Shown here in pieces: positions 24,890-33,524 of a stretch of DNA of 64,000 bases. The stretch's first letter is position 1. The number at the start of each line of letters is the position of its first letter. The DNA is taken from contig OZ245789.1 of NCBI GenBank assembly GCA_965228045.1, positions 3,844,001-3,908,000 of the forward strand, read 5' to 3'. Origin of the DNA: JANQEU01 sp965228045 (GTDB taxonomy: Bacteria; Bacteroidota; Bacteroidia; Cytophagales; Cyclobacteriaceae). A program made the position numbers and the translations under genes. The notes below the pieces were generated by a model that was not told the origin of the DNA, ran no database searches, and worked only from the letters and a program-made list of their open reading frames with translations.

Positions 24890-26100
24890 GATGGATAATC
24901 AAATTCCAGATCCACGTTTAATTTCTCCTCCCATGGCAACCCGAAGCTGTTTAGATCAGATAAGAATGGATCCGGATCCATTTCCTCTACGTTGAAAACG
25001 CCATCTCCCTTCCACTTCCCTTCGATCATCATTTTCGCTCCAATCATGGCTGGCACACCTGTGGTGTAAGACACACCTTGCGCTCCGGTCTCGGCATAAG
25101 CTTCGGCATGATTGCAATTATTATAGATGTAGTAAGTTTTATCTTCTCCGTTTGAAAGTCCTTTTATCCGACAACCAATTGAAGTCTGACCTTCATAATT
25201 TTCACCCAATGACCCGGGATCCGGTAATACTGCCTTCAGGAACTGAAGAGGCACTATCTCTTTTCCTTCAAAATTGATTGGCTCAATAGAGCCCATTCCA
25301 ATGTTTTGGATCACCCTGAGATGTGTAAGATACTCTTGCCCGAATGTCATCCAGAACCTTGCTCTTTTTAATGAAGGAAAGTTTTTAGTTAGTGATTCGA
25401 GCTCTTCATGATAGATCAGGTAAGACTCCTTCGGACCAATATTTGGATAATCAATAGGCCGGTGAATCTCATGAGGTTCGGTGAATTTCCAATCGCCATC
25501 CTCCCAATATTTACCTTTTTGAGTTACTTCTCTAATATTGATTTCAGGATTGAAATTGGTTGCAAAAGCTTTTCCGTGATCTCCCGCATTACAATCCACA
25601 ATATCCAGGTATTGTAACTCATCAAAATGATGCTTGGCTGCATAAGCTGTGAAAATCCCCGTGACACCCGGGTCAAATCCACAACCCAGTATGGCCATTA
25701 GTCCAGCTTCCTTAAACCGATCCTGATAATCCCATTGCCACTTATATTCGAATTTTGCTTCTTCCGGTGGCTCGTAATTAGCGGTATCCAGATAGTGCAC
25801 ACCTTCTTTTAGACATGCATCCATAATAGTCAGATCCTGATAGGGCAAAGCCACATTTATAACCAGAAAGGGCTTGTGCTTGCGAAAGAGTGTAGAGACC
25901 TCGCTCTCCAAATCCGCATCTACCTTTTCCGTCTTTATCTCTACCCCATACTTTGATTTGACATCATTAGCTATGGTTTCACATTTAGATAGAGTCCGGC
26001 TTGCTAAAACTATTTCAGAGAACACCTCGGGTAATTGAGCGCATTTATAAGCGACTACTCTACCTACTCCCCCGGCACCAATTATGATCACTTTTGACAT
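24886..26100 (-). CDS. Carboxynorspermidine synthase (saccharopine-dehydrogenase family)
   Basis: The product of about 404 residues starts 'MSKVIIIGAGGVGRVVAYKC' with an NAD(P)-binding GxGGxG, followed by saccharopine-dehydrogenase landmarks: 'VINVALPYQDLTIMDACLKE', 'YLDTANYEPPEEA', 'GCGFDPGVTGIFTAYAAKH'. Paired with nspC it is best read as carboxynorspermidine/carboxyspermidine dehydrogenase, which condenses a diamine with aspartate semialdehyde using NADPH. I chose the ATG at 26100; a TTG at 26133 would add 11 residues but overlap the promoter box at 26118-26125. First gene of the operon; the DinB gene overlaps its end by four bases. Confidence 0.92.
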   Translation of the reverse strand: MSKVIIIGAGGVGRVVAYKCAQLPEVFSEIVLASRTLSKCETIANDVKSKYGVEIKTEKVDADLESEVSTLFRKHKPFLVINVALPYQDLTIMDACLKEGVHYLDTANYEPPEEAKFEYKWQWDYQDRFKEAGLMAILGCGFDPGVTGIFTAYAAKHHFDELQYLDIVDCNAGDHGKAFATNFNPEINIREVTQKGKYWEDGDWKFTEPHEIHRPIDYPNIGPKESYLIYHEELESLTKNFPSLKRARFWMTFGQEYLTHLRVIQNIGMGSIEPINFEGKEIVPLQFLKAVLPDPGSLGENYEGQTSIGCRIKGLSNGEDKTYYIYNNCNHAEAYAETGAQGVSYTTGVPAMIGAKMMIEGKWKGDGVFNVEEMDPDPFLSDLNSFGLPWEEKLNVDLEFDYPS

Positions 26101-26117
26101 ATTCCAGTATTTGTGAC

Positions 26118-26125
26118 CAAATTTA
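26118..26125 (-). promoter_or_regulatory. Bacteroidota -7 box for the polyamine operon
   Basis: On the minus strand TAAATTTG fits TAnnTTTG exactly, ending 17 bases before the ATG at 26100. No clear -33 TTTG is seen at the expected distance, so confidence is moderate. It supports the ATG over the upstream TTG. Confidence 0.45.
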
Positions 26126-26182
26126 AATGCCAAAGAGGAAGAATTGGAATCTATTGGGAAGAAAGGTCAGAGTACCTTTTGA

Positions 26183-27526
26183 CTATCTGAAATTATATCG
26201 GACTCCGGCATTTAATCCGAAGCGATTTGGAGTAGTGTCAAATCCTTCTCCAGCACGGGTAAGGGGCTGTAGAGATCGGGAAACATTAGGTTGAACCATC
26301 AGATCAAATCTCTTCATCAGGTTATAACCAAATGAAACACCTGCCATCCCTGAGAACACCAGGTTCCTATAGGTTGATTCCTCATTCCTGCTGAACTGGA
26401 CTGTTTCATTTTGGGCCAGATTGGTCATAGAATGTCCAAGCAGCATGCTCGTTAGTAAACCAGCCTCAACGGAAACGGAAACTTTTCTCTCCAGCAACTG
26501 ATATCCTGCCTTCACGGGAATAGTTGCATAGTTGAGGGCGTTCATTACATTGATCTCTTCTCTTGAGTACTCCACCCTTGTATCATTGTCAATGTTTTCC
26601 TGACCTCGTTCCGAAAAGACGCCTTCGCTATTGACCCTGAGAGTTTTTGTGAAAATTCGGTTTTGAACCAATAATGATGTCGATGAATTAAACTGAGTCT
26701 GTCCAAATTGCAAACCACTCTCGACAGAAAACTTCTTGGATATTTTCATTCCAACATTCATTCCCACCCTGTAATCCACGCCAGTATTCATAGTCTCCGT
26801 CACGGACTCTATAGTACTCGAACCGGTAGTTACGGTGTTCAGAAATCCCGTTTCTGTGGGTATGATACTGCTTTGAGTTGGGCTCACCAGATTTGACTGG
26901 TAATTTGGATCAAATGATGATGACCCAACCGCTAGGCTGGTGTAAAAACCCCGTTTGTCCTCTTTTTCGTTGTTCAGCTCGGCATAATCCGAAAAAAAAT
27001 AATCATCCCGATAGAGAGATTGAGATTTTCTCCTGGAAGGAATTCTTACCGATTTAACTTCCAGCAGCCAGTTTTCAGATTCTTTTGGTGCCAGAAAAGC
27101 TAAAGCATTGAATTCGGAATAGGATTCATCAGATAACCCTCCAACTGCATAGGGATTCGGTTTTGTATCCTTCACCTCATGCCCAGCTAATTCGAATTCA
27201 TGGATTACAGTTTTATCCTCCGATTTCGAAGTACGCAGTGAAACAGCCTCCTTACTTACCAAACCAGTTACATTTGAACTGACTAGTTGCTGAGAATCTG
27301 ATTCCGGGGAAACGAAAGATCCGATAACGGCAGTAATGGTAAAAAGTAATGCTATTACGGCAGCAGTTTTGTAGATGGCCAACTGCTCCTTATAGCTGGC
27401 CAATTCAATCTCTGTCAACCGTTGGTTAATTCTCTTCCAGACGTTACGGGATGGTTTTATTGAGGCATTTTCGAAAGCATTTTTCCAGCTTTCCTCAAAC
27501 TTATCATCCGTATTCGATAAATCCAT
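26183..27526 (-). CDS. Membrane-anchored outer-membrane beta-barrel-like partner of the ECF sigma factor
   Basis: The 447-residue protein has a cytoplasmic N-terminus of about 60 residues ('SRNVWKRINQRLTEIELASY'), one membrane segment (about 53-70, 'TAAVIALLFTITAVIGSFV'), a polar linker, and a C-terminal half of amphipathic strands ending 'FGLNAGVRYNFR', typical of porin-like barrels. This plan, encoded right after an ECF sigma gene, is common in Bacteroidota; the cytoplasmic segment may act as an anti-sigma domain. It overlaps the sigma gene by 23 bases. Whether the barrel-like part is really in the outer membrane or is a periplasmic beta domain cannot be settled here. Confidence 0.78.
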   Translation of the reverse strand: MDLSNTDDKFEESWKNAFENASIKPSRNVWKRINQRLTEIELASYKEQLAIYKTAAVIALLFTITAVIGSFVSPESDSQQLVSSNVTGLVSKEAVSLRTSKSEDKTVIHEFELAGHEVKDTKPNPYAVGGLSDESYSEFNALAFLAPKESENWLLEVKSVRIPSRRKSQSLYRDDYFFSDYAELNNEKEDKRGFYTSLAVGSSSFDPNYQSNLVSPTQSSIIPTETGFLNTVTTGSSTIESVTETMNTGVDYRVGMNVGMKISKKFSVESGLQFGQTQFNSSTSLLVQNRIFTKTLRVNSEGVFSERGQENIDNDTRVEYSREEINVMNALNYATIPVKAGYQLLERKVSVSVEAGLLTSMLLGHSMTNLAQNETVQFSRNEESTYRNLVFSGMAGVSFGYNLMKRFDLMVQPNVSRSLQPLTRAGEGFDTTPNRFGLNAGVRYNFR

Positions 27527-28064
27527 AATTCACCCTTCGTCGCTGCATTACTTTGTCTTGCAACAGATTTTTTGCTCTACTGTACTGAGACTTAGAGGTG
27601 CCTTCACTGATTTCCAGCATTTTAGCTATTTCATGATGCTTATATCCTTCAATCGCATACAAATTGAAGATTACCCTGCATCCATCCGGGAGTTCCTGAA
27701 TCATTTCCAAAAGCTCCTGATAACTATAATCCGAAAGCGCGTTTGCCTCCTCACCCCGGTTTTTTAACTCCGAAGCATCTACCATTGGATACATGTACAG
27801 CTTACTGCGTTGATGATTCAAAGCAGTATTCACCACTATCTTTTTAATCCAATATGGTAGCGTAGAGTCTTCCCTGAACTTATTGATATTCTGAAAAACT
27901 TTTACAAATGCCTCCTGTACAATGTCCTCGGCTTCCTGTTGCATTTTTGCATAACGCAGTGCCACCACATACATTGCACCGGAGTACTTGTCATAAAGTT
28001 TTTCCTGCACGAAGCGATTATGCTCCCTACAGCCTTTGATCAATTCTTTATCGGAAAAAGACAT
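27504..28064 (-). CDS. RNA polymerase sigma factor, ECF subfamily
   Basis: The 186-residue protein has sigma region 2 ('LYDKYSGAMYVVALRYAKMQ' and 'EAEDIVQEAFVKVFQNINKF') and region 4 ('LPDGCRVIFNLYAIEGYKHH' plus 'EIAKMLEISEGTSKSQYSRA'), with no region 1 or 3, as in ECF sigma factors. It would direct RNA polymerase to a stress or envelope regulon. The downstream gene encodes its likely membrane-bound antagonist and overlaps it by 23 bases. The upstream 64 bases separate it from the divergent Plug gene. A near-match -7 box TAAAGTTG lies in that gap on the minus strand. Confidence 0.93.
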   Translation of the reverse strand: MSFSDKELIKGCREHNRFVQEKLYDKYSGAMYVVALRYAKMQQEAEDIVQEAFVKVFQNINKFREDSTLPYWIKKIVVNTALNHQRSKLYMYPMVDASELKNRGEEANALSDYSYQELLEMIQELPDGCRVIFNLYAIEGYKHHEIAKMLEISEGTSKSQYSRAKNLLQDKVMQRRRVNYGFIEYG

Positions 28065-28128
28065 CTTCGGCTTGTTAATCAGACAACTTTAGTAGAAATT
28101 TCGTTGTAATCATTCACAAATACAATTA

Positions 28129-29376
28129 ATGAAGCAATTCATTTTTTTGCTCCTCGCCACTTTCATCTTCAATTCCTGTGTCCCAACGACAAGTTCTTCG
28201 AACCGAGGTATCCTTGAATACACGGATAAGAACTATGTAAACAATGTTGGCATAGTCAGAATTACTTCTCCCCTATCAACAAATGAGTTTCAAAATCCCA
28301 TTACACGCCTGGGTAATCCGATTACAATTTCTTTCGATCTACTCGAGGAAGACTACTCATTTTTGACAGCCAAAATCTTTCATTGCAATGCGGACTGGAC
28401 TAAATCCGTACTCTCCAATCTCGAATTCCTTGATGAATACAATGAATTTCGTATCAATCAGTATGAATTTTCTCAGAACACCGAGATACCCTATACTCAA
28501 TATTCTGTCACAATACCAGGTACTAAGAAAACAGGTAATTATATATTGGCCATTTATGAAGGAAGTAGTCCTATACTTTCAAGGCGATTCATGGTTTTTG
28601 AGCAAAAGTGTCAGGTAGATGCGGAAATCCGAAGAAGTGATATTGTAAACGAACGTCAATCTCATCATCAGATTAATTTTAGCGTGGGATATGGATCTTT
28701 GGAAGTGGTCCGCCCAAATTCTGATATAAAACCCGTTATCCTTCAAAATCACAATTGGAATACCATCGTTTCAGGTTTGGTACCCACCTCGGTACGCACG
28801 GACCAAAGCTTATTGGAGTATTTCAGTTTTGGGGGAGAGAATTCCATCCCGGCATGGAACGAGTTTCGGTTCTTCGACACGAGAACTCTGGCCAATCGGG
28901 GTCTTCAGATCAAGCAGGTTTATAGGAAAGAAGATGGAATCCACGCCGTCCTTCAGGACCAAAGTCCCCGCACGAATCTGGCTTTCAGCGAAAACTTTCA
29001 TGATGATCTAAACGGAAATTTCCTTATTGGTAACAGAGACCTTAATGAGACAGATATTCAATCAGAGTATGTCTGGACTTCCTTTCGGTTGGAATCCACT
29101 ATCGATGGAGATGTTTTCGTAACAGGGAAATACAACAACTGGAATCTGACTTCAAAGAACAGATTACAGTTCGATAGTCTCAATAATTCCTATTCCGGGA
29201 AAATTCTGATGAAACAAGGATATTATAATTACCTGTTTTGGTTAAGATCTGAGAATCAACCTGCTTATTACCTGGAAGGCAGCCACTTCCAAACGGTCAA
29301 CGAATACGAAATCCTTGTTTATTATCGGGCCCCCGGAACATTATATGATCAATTGGTAGGTTACAATCAATTTTGA
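28129..29376 (+). CDS. Type IX secretion system Plug protein (DUF5103)
   Basis: The 415-residue protein has a lipoprotein-type signal ('LLATFIFNSC'). Its first domain contains 'VRITSPLSTNEFQNPITRLG', 'SFDLLEEDYSFLTAKIFHCN' and 'ADWTKS', which I recognise as DUF5103, the Plug that seals the periplasmic gate of the T9SS translocon SprA. The second domain has the beta-sandwich 'FVTGKYNNWNLTSKNRLQFD' and 'GSHFQTVNEYEILVYYR'. It thus probably acts at the outer membrane for export of proteins such as the PKD-repeat protein at 56417-58951. It diverges from the sigma gene and abuts the convergent ychF stop. Confidence 0.88.
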   Translation: MKQFIFLLLATFIFNSCVPTTSSSNRGILEYTDKNYVNNVGIVRITSPLSTNEFQNPITRLGNPITISFDLLEEDYSFLTAKIFHCNADWTKSVLSNLEFLDEYNEFRINQYEFSQNTEIPYTQYSVTIPGTKKTGNYILAIYEGSSPILSRRFMVFEQKCQVDAEIRRSDIVNERQSHHQINFSVGYGSLEVVRPNSDIKPVILQNHNWNTIVSGLVPTSVRTDQSLLEYFSFGGENSIPAWNEFRFFDTRTLANRGLQIKQVYRKEDGIHAVLQDQSPRTNLAFSENFHDDLNGNFLIGNRDLNETDIQSEYVWTSFRLESTIDGDVFVTGKYNNWNLTSKNRLQFDSLNNSYSGKILMKQGYYNYLFWLRSENQPAYYLEGSHFQTVNEYEILVYYRAPGTLYDQLVGYNQF

Positions 29377-30474
29377 TCAGACGTTAAATCGAAAATGCAT
29401 AATGTCTCCGTCTTGCACGATATATTCTTTTCCTTCTATTGCCAACTTGCCTGCTTCCCGACAGGCGCTTTCTGAACCGAACTTTTCATAATCCGTCAGC
29501 TTAATTACCTCGGCTTTGATGAAGCCTTTTTCAAAGTCCGTGTGTATCACACCAGCGGCCTGAGGAGCTTTTGACCCTCTTTTGACGGTCCAGGCCTTTA
29601 CTTCTTTTTCGCCTGCTGTGAAATACGTTATAAGCTGCAGGATCTCATATGATGCTTTAATCAGGCGATTTAACCCTGATTCCTTTAGCCCATATTCCTC
29701 CAAAAACATGTTTTTCTCCTCCGGGTCATCCAATTCTGCAATTTGGGATTCAATGGCTGCGGAAACAATGATTACCTGGGCGTTTTCATCCGCAACATTC
29801 TCTTTAAGTGCTTCACTTAACGCATTGCCATCTGTCGCGTTTTCCTCCTCCACATTGGCCACATATATAATTGGCTTAGCTGTCAGAAGTTGCAGTTCTT
29901 TTACAAATTTCAGTTGTTCTTTTTCCCATTCCAGGGTTCGAACATTTAGACCTTTTTCGAGATGTTCCTTGATTCGGACCAGAATATCAAATTCTGCCCT
30001 GGCATCCTTATCACCGGATTTGGCCACCTTCTCAACTCGTGAAATCCGCTTTTCTACCGATTCAAGATCCTTGAACTGTAGTTCAGTGTCTATTACCGAC
30101 TTATCATTAATTGGGTCCACTTTACCATCCACATGAACAATGTTGTCATCCTGAAAACATCTGATCACATGCACTATGGCATCCACTTCACGAATATTGG
30201 CCAAAAACTGATTACCAAGACCTTCTCCTTTGCTCGCACCTTTAACCAGACCGGCAATGTCCACGAACTCAATGATAGTAGGGACGACCTTTTGAGGGTT
30301 CACCAATTTTTGAAGAACCTGTAGTCTCTCATCGGGCACACTAATAACACCGATATTTGGTTCGATCGTACAGAATGGAAAGTTAGCTGCTTCCGCCTTT
30401 GCACTTGAAAGCGCATTAAAAAGCGTGGATTTCCCGACATTCGGAAGACCTACAATCCCACATTTAAGACCCAT
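29377..30474 (-). CDS. ychF: Redox-regulated ATPase YchF
   Basis: The 365-residue protein has the OBG-type P-loop 'GLPNVGKSTLFNALS', 'DIAGLVKGASKGEGLGNQFL', and the altered G4 motif NVEE in 'YVANVEEENA' in place of NKxD, which gives YchF its ATP preference. The helical insert and the C-terminal TGS domain ('FTAGEKEVKAWTVKRGSKAP', 'GVIHTDFEKGFIKAEV') follow. YchF/Ola1 binds ribosomes and modulates oxidative-stress responses. It is transcribed toward the Plug gene, with no gap between their stops. Confidence 0.96.
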   Translation of the reverse strand: MGLKCGIVGLPNVGKSTLFNALSSAKAEAANFPFCTIEPNIGVISVPDERLQVLQKLVNPQKVVPTIIEFVDIAGLVKGASKGEGLGNQFLANIREVDAIVHVIRCFQDDNIVHVDGKVDPINDKSVIDTELQFKDLESVEKRISRVEKVAKSGDKDARAEFDILVRIKEHLEKGLNVRTLEWEKEQLKFVKELQLLTAKPIIYVANVEEENATDGNALSEALKENVADENAQVIIVSAAIESQIAELDDPEEKNMFLEEYGLKESGLNRLIKASYEILQLITYFTAGEKEVKAWTVKRGSKAPQAAGVIHTDFEKGFIKAEVIKLTDYEKFGSESACREAGKLAIEGKEYIVQDGDIMHFRFNV

Positions 30475-30584
30475 AACAACTCGTTTGATTTAAGCAGCCG
30501 CAAAGCTAATCAATCCTTTCTCGAAGCTGTTAACAGGTTTTAGAGAAAATGCTTTTACGAAAAATAAAATGCTTGATGAAGTAA

Positions 30585-30926
30585 TTAATCCCACTTAAGC
30601 TCGGAATCACCTGCATCCACACTCTCGGTCTCCTCATCTGATCTCTCAAACTGAGAAAAATCTACATCCGGCAGTAATTCGGTCTTCACGTGATTAACAG
30701 TGTCATTCAAAGCTTCAATGAATTTGTCAAAATCCTCTTTGTACAGAAAAATCTTATGCTTTTCATACACAAATCCATCTTCCTTGAATCGACGCTTACT
30801 CTCAGTTATGGTCAGGTAGTAATCGTTAGATCGCGTGGCCTTTACATCAAAAAAGTACGTCCTCTTTCCGGCTCTTACTCTTTCCGAATAGATTTCCTCT
30901 CTTCCTTTTTCCTTGTTCTCTTCCAC
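30585..30926 (-). CDS. DUF3276 family PUR-like nucleic-acid-binding protein
   Basis: The 113-residue protein starts at GTG 30926 and carries one PUR repeat-like domain: 'EIYSERVRAGKRTYFFDVKA', 'NDYYLTITESKRRF' and 'KIFLYKEDFDKFIEALNDTV'. This is DUF3276, a Bacteroidota/spirochete relative of Pur-alpha that binds single-stranded DNA or RNA as a dimer. The C-terminal 25 residues are acidic. It appears monocistronic. Its target is unknown. Confidence 0.88.
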   Translation of the reverse strand: MEENKEKGREEIYSERVRAGKRTYFFDVKATRSNDYYLTITESKRRFKEDGFVYEKHKIFLYKEDFDKFIEALNDTVNHVKTELLPDVDFSQFERSDEETESVDAGDSELKWD

Positions 30927-31095
30927 AATTTCAATTTTTGGTGAGTACTTCTAAAATAAGTCTTACAAGTTTATTAAAAAATGCAATATAAAGAACGAAT
31001 CTTTTTAAAACTCTTAAATTCCGAACCATTAATAGTTTGGCTCGTGCATGCTATTTTAGACTTTATTTTAGTGGATAGAATGAATTTTGAGTGAT

Positions 31096-32010
31096 ATGAA
31101 GGAAAGGCTGGATCTGAAAAGTGTCAAGCAGTTTGAGAATCTGGAATTATTGGCCAGGGAATTGGTAGAGGGTTTTATTACCGGATTACACAGGTCTCCT
31201 TACCATGGGTTCTCGGTAGAATTTGCGGAACACAAACTCTACAACTATGGGGAAAGTATCAAGAATATTGATTGGAAAGTCTTCGCAAGAACGGACAGGT
31301 TATACACCAAGCAATATGAAGAAGAGACGAACCTCAGGTGTTCTATTCTGATAGATACTTCATCCAGCATGTATTATCCGAAACCGGGTTTTGATAAGAT
31401 AAACTTTAGCATTTATGCGGCTGCTGCATTGAGTTTCTTAATGATTAAACAGCGAGATGCCGTTGGGATCACATCTTTTGCGCAGGAAATTGAATATCAA
31501 TCTCAACAAAAATCCACTCGACTTCACCTGAATAATCTGCTCCAAACACTGGAATCCTTTCTCCAAAAACCACCACCGGTGAAGCAAACATCCAATATTG
31601 CCATTAACATAGACAAGATCGCTGACAAAATTCACAAAAGGTCACTTGTCATTATTTTCAGTGACATGTTTCAGCAATCAAGATCATTTCAAAGCATACT
31701 GGAAGCATTACAGCATCTCAAACACAACAAGCATGAGGTGCTTCTATTCCATATTTCTGATCACAAAACAGAAAAGGACTTTGGATTCAAAGACCGACCA
31801 TACAAATTCATAGACAGCGAGACGCAAGAAACCATCACACTTACACCTTCCTTCATCAAAAGTCGGTACAAAGAAAAACTTGATAAGTTTTACAATGAAG
31901 TGAAACTGGCCTGCGGAAAGCTAAAAATTGACTTCGTAGAAGTCGACACAGCAGAACCATTCGACAAAATACTTGGTGCTTATCTTATAAAAAGGAAGAG
32001 ACTGACCTAG
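31096..32010 (+). CDS. DUF58 domain protein with vWA-like fold
   Basis: The protein (304 residues from ATG 31096) has the DUF58 signature 'YGESIKNIDWKVFARTDRLY', preceded by 'GLHRSPYHGFSVEFAEH' and followed by a MIDAS-like 'IDTSSSMYYP' and 'LVIIFSDMF'. DUF58 proteins are usually encoded next to a MoxR AAA ATPase and vWA/BatA proteins and may act in assembly or metal loading of enzymes; here no MoxR gene is adjacent. TTG at 31087 is an in-frame alternative but the ATG is preferred. A possible promoter, TTTG at 31036-31039 with TATTTTAG at 31064-31071, lies upstream. Confidence 0.88.
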   Translation: MKERLDLKSVKQFENLELLARELVEGFITGLHRSPYHGFSVEFAEHKLYNYGESIKNIDWKVFARTDRLYTKQYEEETNLRCSILIDTSSSMYYPKPGFDKINFSIYAAAALSFLMIKQRDAVGITSFAQEIEYQSQQKSTRLHLNNLLQTLESFLQKPPPVKQTSNIAINIDKIADKIHKRSLVIIFSDMFQQSRSFQSILEALQHLKHNKHEVLLFHISDHKTEKDFGFKDRPYKFIDSETQETITLTPSFIKSRYKEKLDKFYNEVKLACGKLKIDFVEVDTAEPFDKILGAYLIKRKRLT

Positions 32011-32014
32011 ACTT

Positions 32015-32359
32015 TCAAACGTGAAGCCACTCTTTTTTGGCAACAAGCTCCTCTTCTGACTCTACATAATCAGGATCATCCACACAACAATCTACAGGAC
32101 ACACCGCAGCGCATTGTGGTTCTTCGTGGAACCCGTTACACTCAGTACATTTACCGGAAACGATATAATAGAATTCATCAGAAACAGGTTCCTGTGGCTC
32201 TGTGGCATCTAACACAGTGCCATCCTCCATTTCTACCTCCTTCAGGTCAGTGCCATCTGACCATTTCCATTCCACGCCACCTTCGTATATGGCGGTGTTT
32301 GGGCATTCCGGCTCACATGCACCACAGTTGATGCATTCGTCTGTAATCATTATTGCCAT
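32015..32359 (-). CDS. 2[4Fe-4S] dicluster ferredoxin
   Basis: The 114-residue protein has two 4Fe-4S motifs: C9-x2-C12-x2-C15-x3-C19 ('CINCGACEPECP') and C71-x2-C74-x8-C83-x3-C87 ('CTECNGFHEE' to 'CAAVCPVDCC'), separated by an acidic insert of about 45 residues. This is the YfhL-like (chromatium-type) 2[4Fe-4S] ferredoxin. It carries low-potential electrons to oxidoreductases in the cytoplasm. It lies tail-to-tail with the DUF58 gene and head-to-head with the acyl-CoA reductase gene. An exact -7 box lies 36 bases upstream. Confidence 0.93.
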   Translation of the reverse strand: MAIMITDECINCGACEPECPNTAIYEGGVEWKWSDGTDLKEVEMEDGTVLDATEPQEPVSDEFYYIVSGKCTECNGFHEEPQCAAVCPVDCCVDDPDYVESEEELVAKKEWLHV

Positions 32360-32395
32360 TTGCTAAATCTTTTGTTGCCCTAAAATTTAAGCGAG

Positions 32396-32403
32396 CAAAA
32401 TTA
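32396..32403 (-). promoter_or_regulatory. Bacteroidota -7 box for the ferredoxin gene
   Basis: On the minus strand TAATTTTG matches TAnnTTTG exactly, 36 bases upstream of the ferredoxin ATG at 32359, in the divergent gap with the acyl-CoA reductase gene. The -33 candidate (TTTTCG about 20 bases upstream) is imperfect. Confidence 0.45.
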
Positions 32404-32445
32404 TAACAATATGTTTGCAGCGAAAAGTTTAGCGTAACCAAAAAA

Positions 32446-33450
32446 ATGGAAATTGAGGAGAGAATTGAGGCTTTTCGCAAATTAGGCGATCGTATTAAGT
32501 ACCATCTTGGCGGTGATCTGGACAAACTACATGCCGGTGCGTCAGTCGAAAATGCCTGGTTCACGCGTGATTCAGTGGAGAATGCCTTAAAAGGAATTCT
32601 TAGCATGCTTAGCGGTGATAAGGTTTCCGCATGGGCTTCTACCTACGATTTGAGCATAGAAAACCCCAAGGTAATTGGTATTGTCATGGCCGGGAATATC
32701 CCACTTGTCGGCTTTCATGACCTGATTTCGGTGCTGGTTTCAGGTCATGTAGCGCAGATCAAAACAAGCTCAAAAGACACTTTTCTTGTCAAACAACTTA
32801 TTGGATGGATCGTAGAAATCGAGCCGAAATTTGATCAATTCATCCGTATTGTTGAGAAACTCAATGATTTTGATGCCGTAATTGCAACCGGAAGCGATAA
32901 TTCGGCGCGCTATTTTGAATACTATTTTGGGAAATATCCCAGTGTGGTTCGAAAAAATCGAACTTCGATAGCGATTTTACAGGGTTCCGAATCCGATGAT
33001 GAGTTGATTTCGCTTGGTCATGACGTTTTTGATTACTTTGGACTGGGCTGTAGAAATGTATCCAAACTATACGTGCCGAAGGGTTTTGATCTGATAAGGT
33101 TACTGGACACATGGCAGGAATTTTCGGAAATTGGTAATCACCACAAATACAGGAACAATTACGATTACCACAAGTCCATTCTACTGGTGAACGGGAACAA
33201 GCACATGGACACCGGCTTTTCCCTGCTACGTGAGTCGGACGAGCTGGTATCTCCGATTTCCCTGAATTATTACCAGTATTACCAATCCCAGGAAGAACTA
33301 TCGGCCTTTCTGGAGCCATTAAAAGACAAAATCCAGTGTGTAGTGGGCAAAACTGAGCCAACTAGTATTCCTTTTGGAAATTCTCAAAGACCTGAGTTAT
33401 GGGACTATGCTGATGGCGTGGATACCATGGAATTCCTCTCCAAATTATAA
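32446..33450 (+). CDS. Acyl-CoA reductase, LuxC family
   Basis: The 334-residue protein has an aldehyde-dehydrogenase-like fold of the LuxC type. 'KVIGIVMAGNIPLVGFHDLI' is the nucleotide-binding region, 'FDAVIATGSDNSARYFEYYF' and 'SVVRKNRTSIAILQG' follow, and C202 in 'FGLGCRNVSKLYVP' is the nucleophile. It would reduce fatty acyl-CoA or acyl-enzyme to aldehyde, or work in aryl-polyene/lipid pathways. No luciferase or LuxD/E partner is present. It diverges from a ferredoxin gene; this pairing may be meaningful for redox supply but that is inference. Confidence 0.88.
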   Translation: MEIEERIEAFRKLGDRIKYHLGGDLDKLHAGASVENAWFTRDSVENALKGILSMLSGDKVSAWASTYDLSIENPKVIGIVMAGNIPLVGFHDLISVLVSGHVAQIKTSSKDTFLVKQLIGWIVEIEPKFDQFIRIVEKLNDFDAVIATGSDNSARYFEYYFGKYPSVVRKNRTSIAILQGSESDDELISLGHDVFDYFGLGCRNVSKLYVPKGFDLIRLLDTWQEFSEIGNHHKYRNNYDYHKSILLVNGNKHMDTGFSLLRESDELVSPISLNYYQYYQSQEELSAFLEPLKDKIQCVVGKTEPTSIPFGNSQRPELWDYADGVDTMEFLSKL

Positions 33451-33524
33451 AATCAGGTTTAGTTGGGCGACACCCTAATGAATGTTAATTTTGGATTTTT
33501 ACATGTTTCACTAAATCATATCTA

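Noticed and set aside
29582..30136. 184-codon frame antisense to ychF, rich in Ser and Phe
   Set aside because: Composition is an artefact of the complementary strand of a conserved gene; the ychF reading on the minus strand explains the region fully.
31087..31095. TTG as start of the DUF58 gene
   Set aside because: An in-frame ATG nine bases later has a better start context and loses only three residues, so it was preferred.
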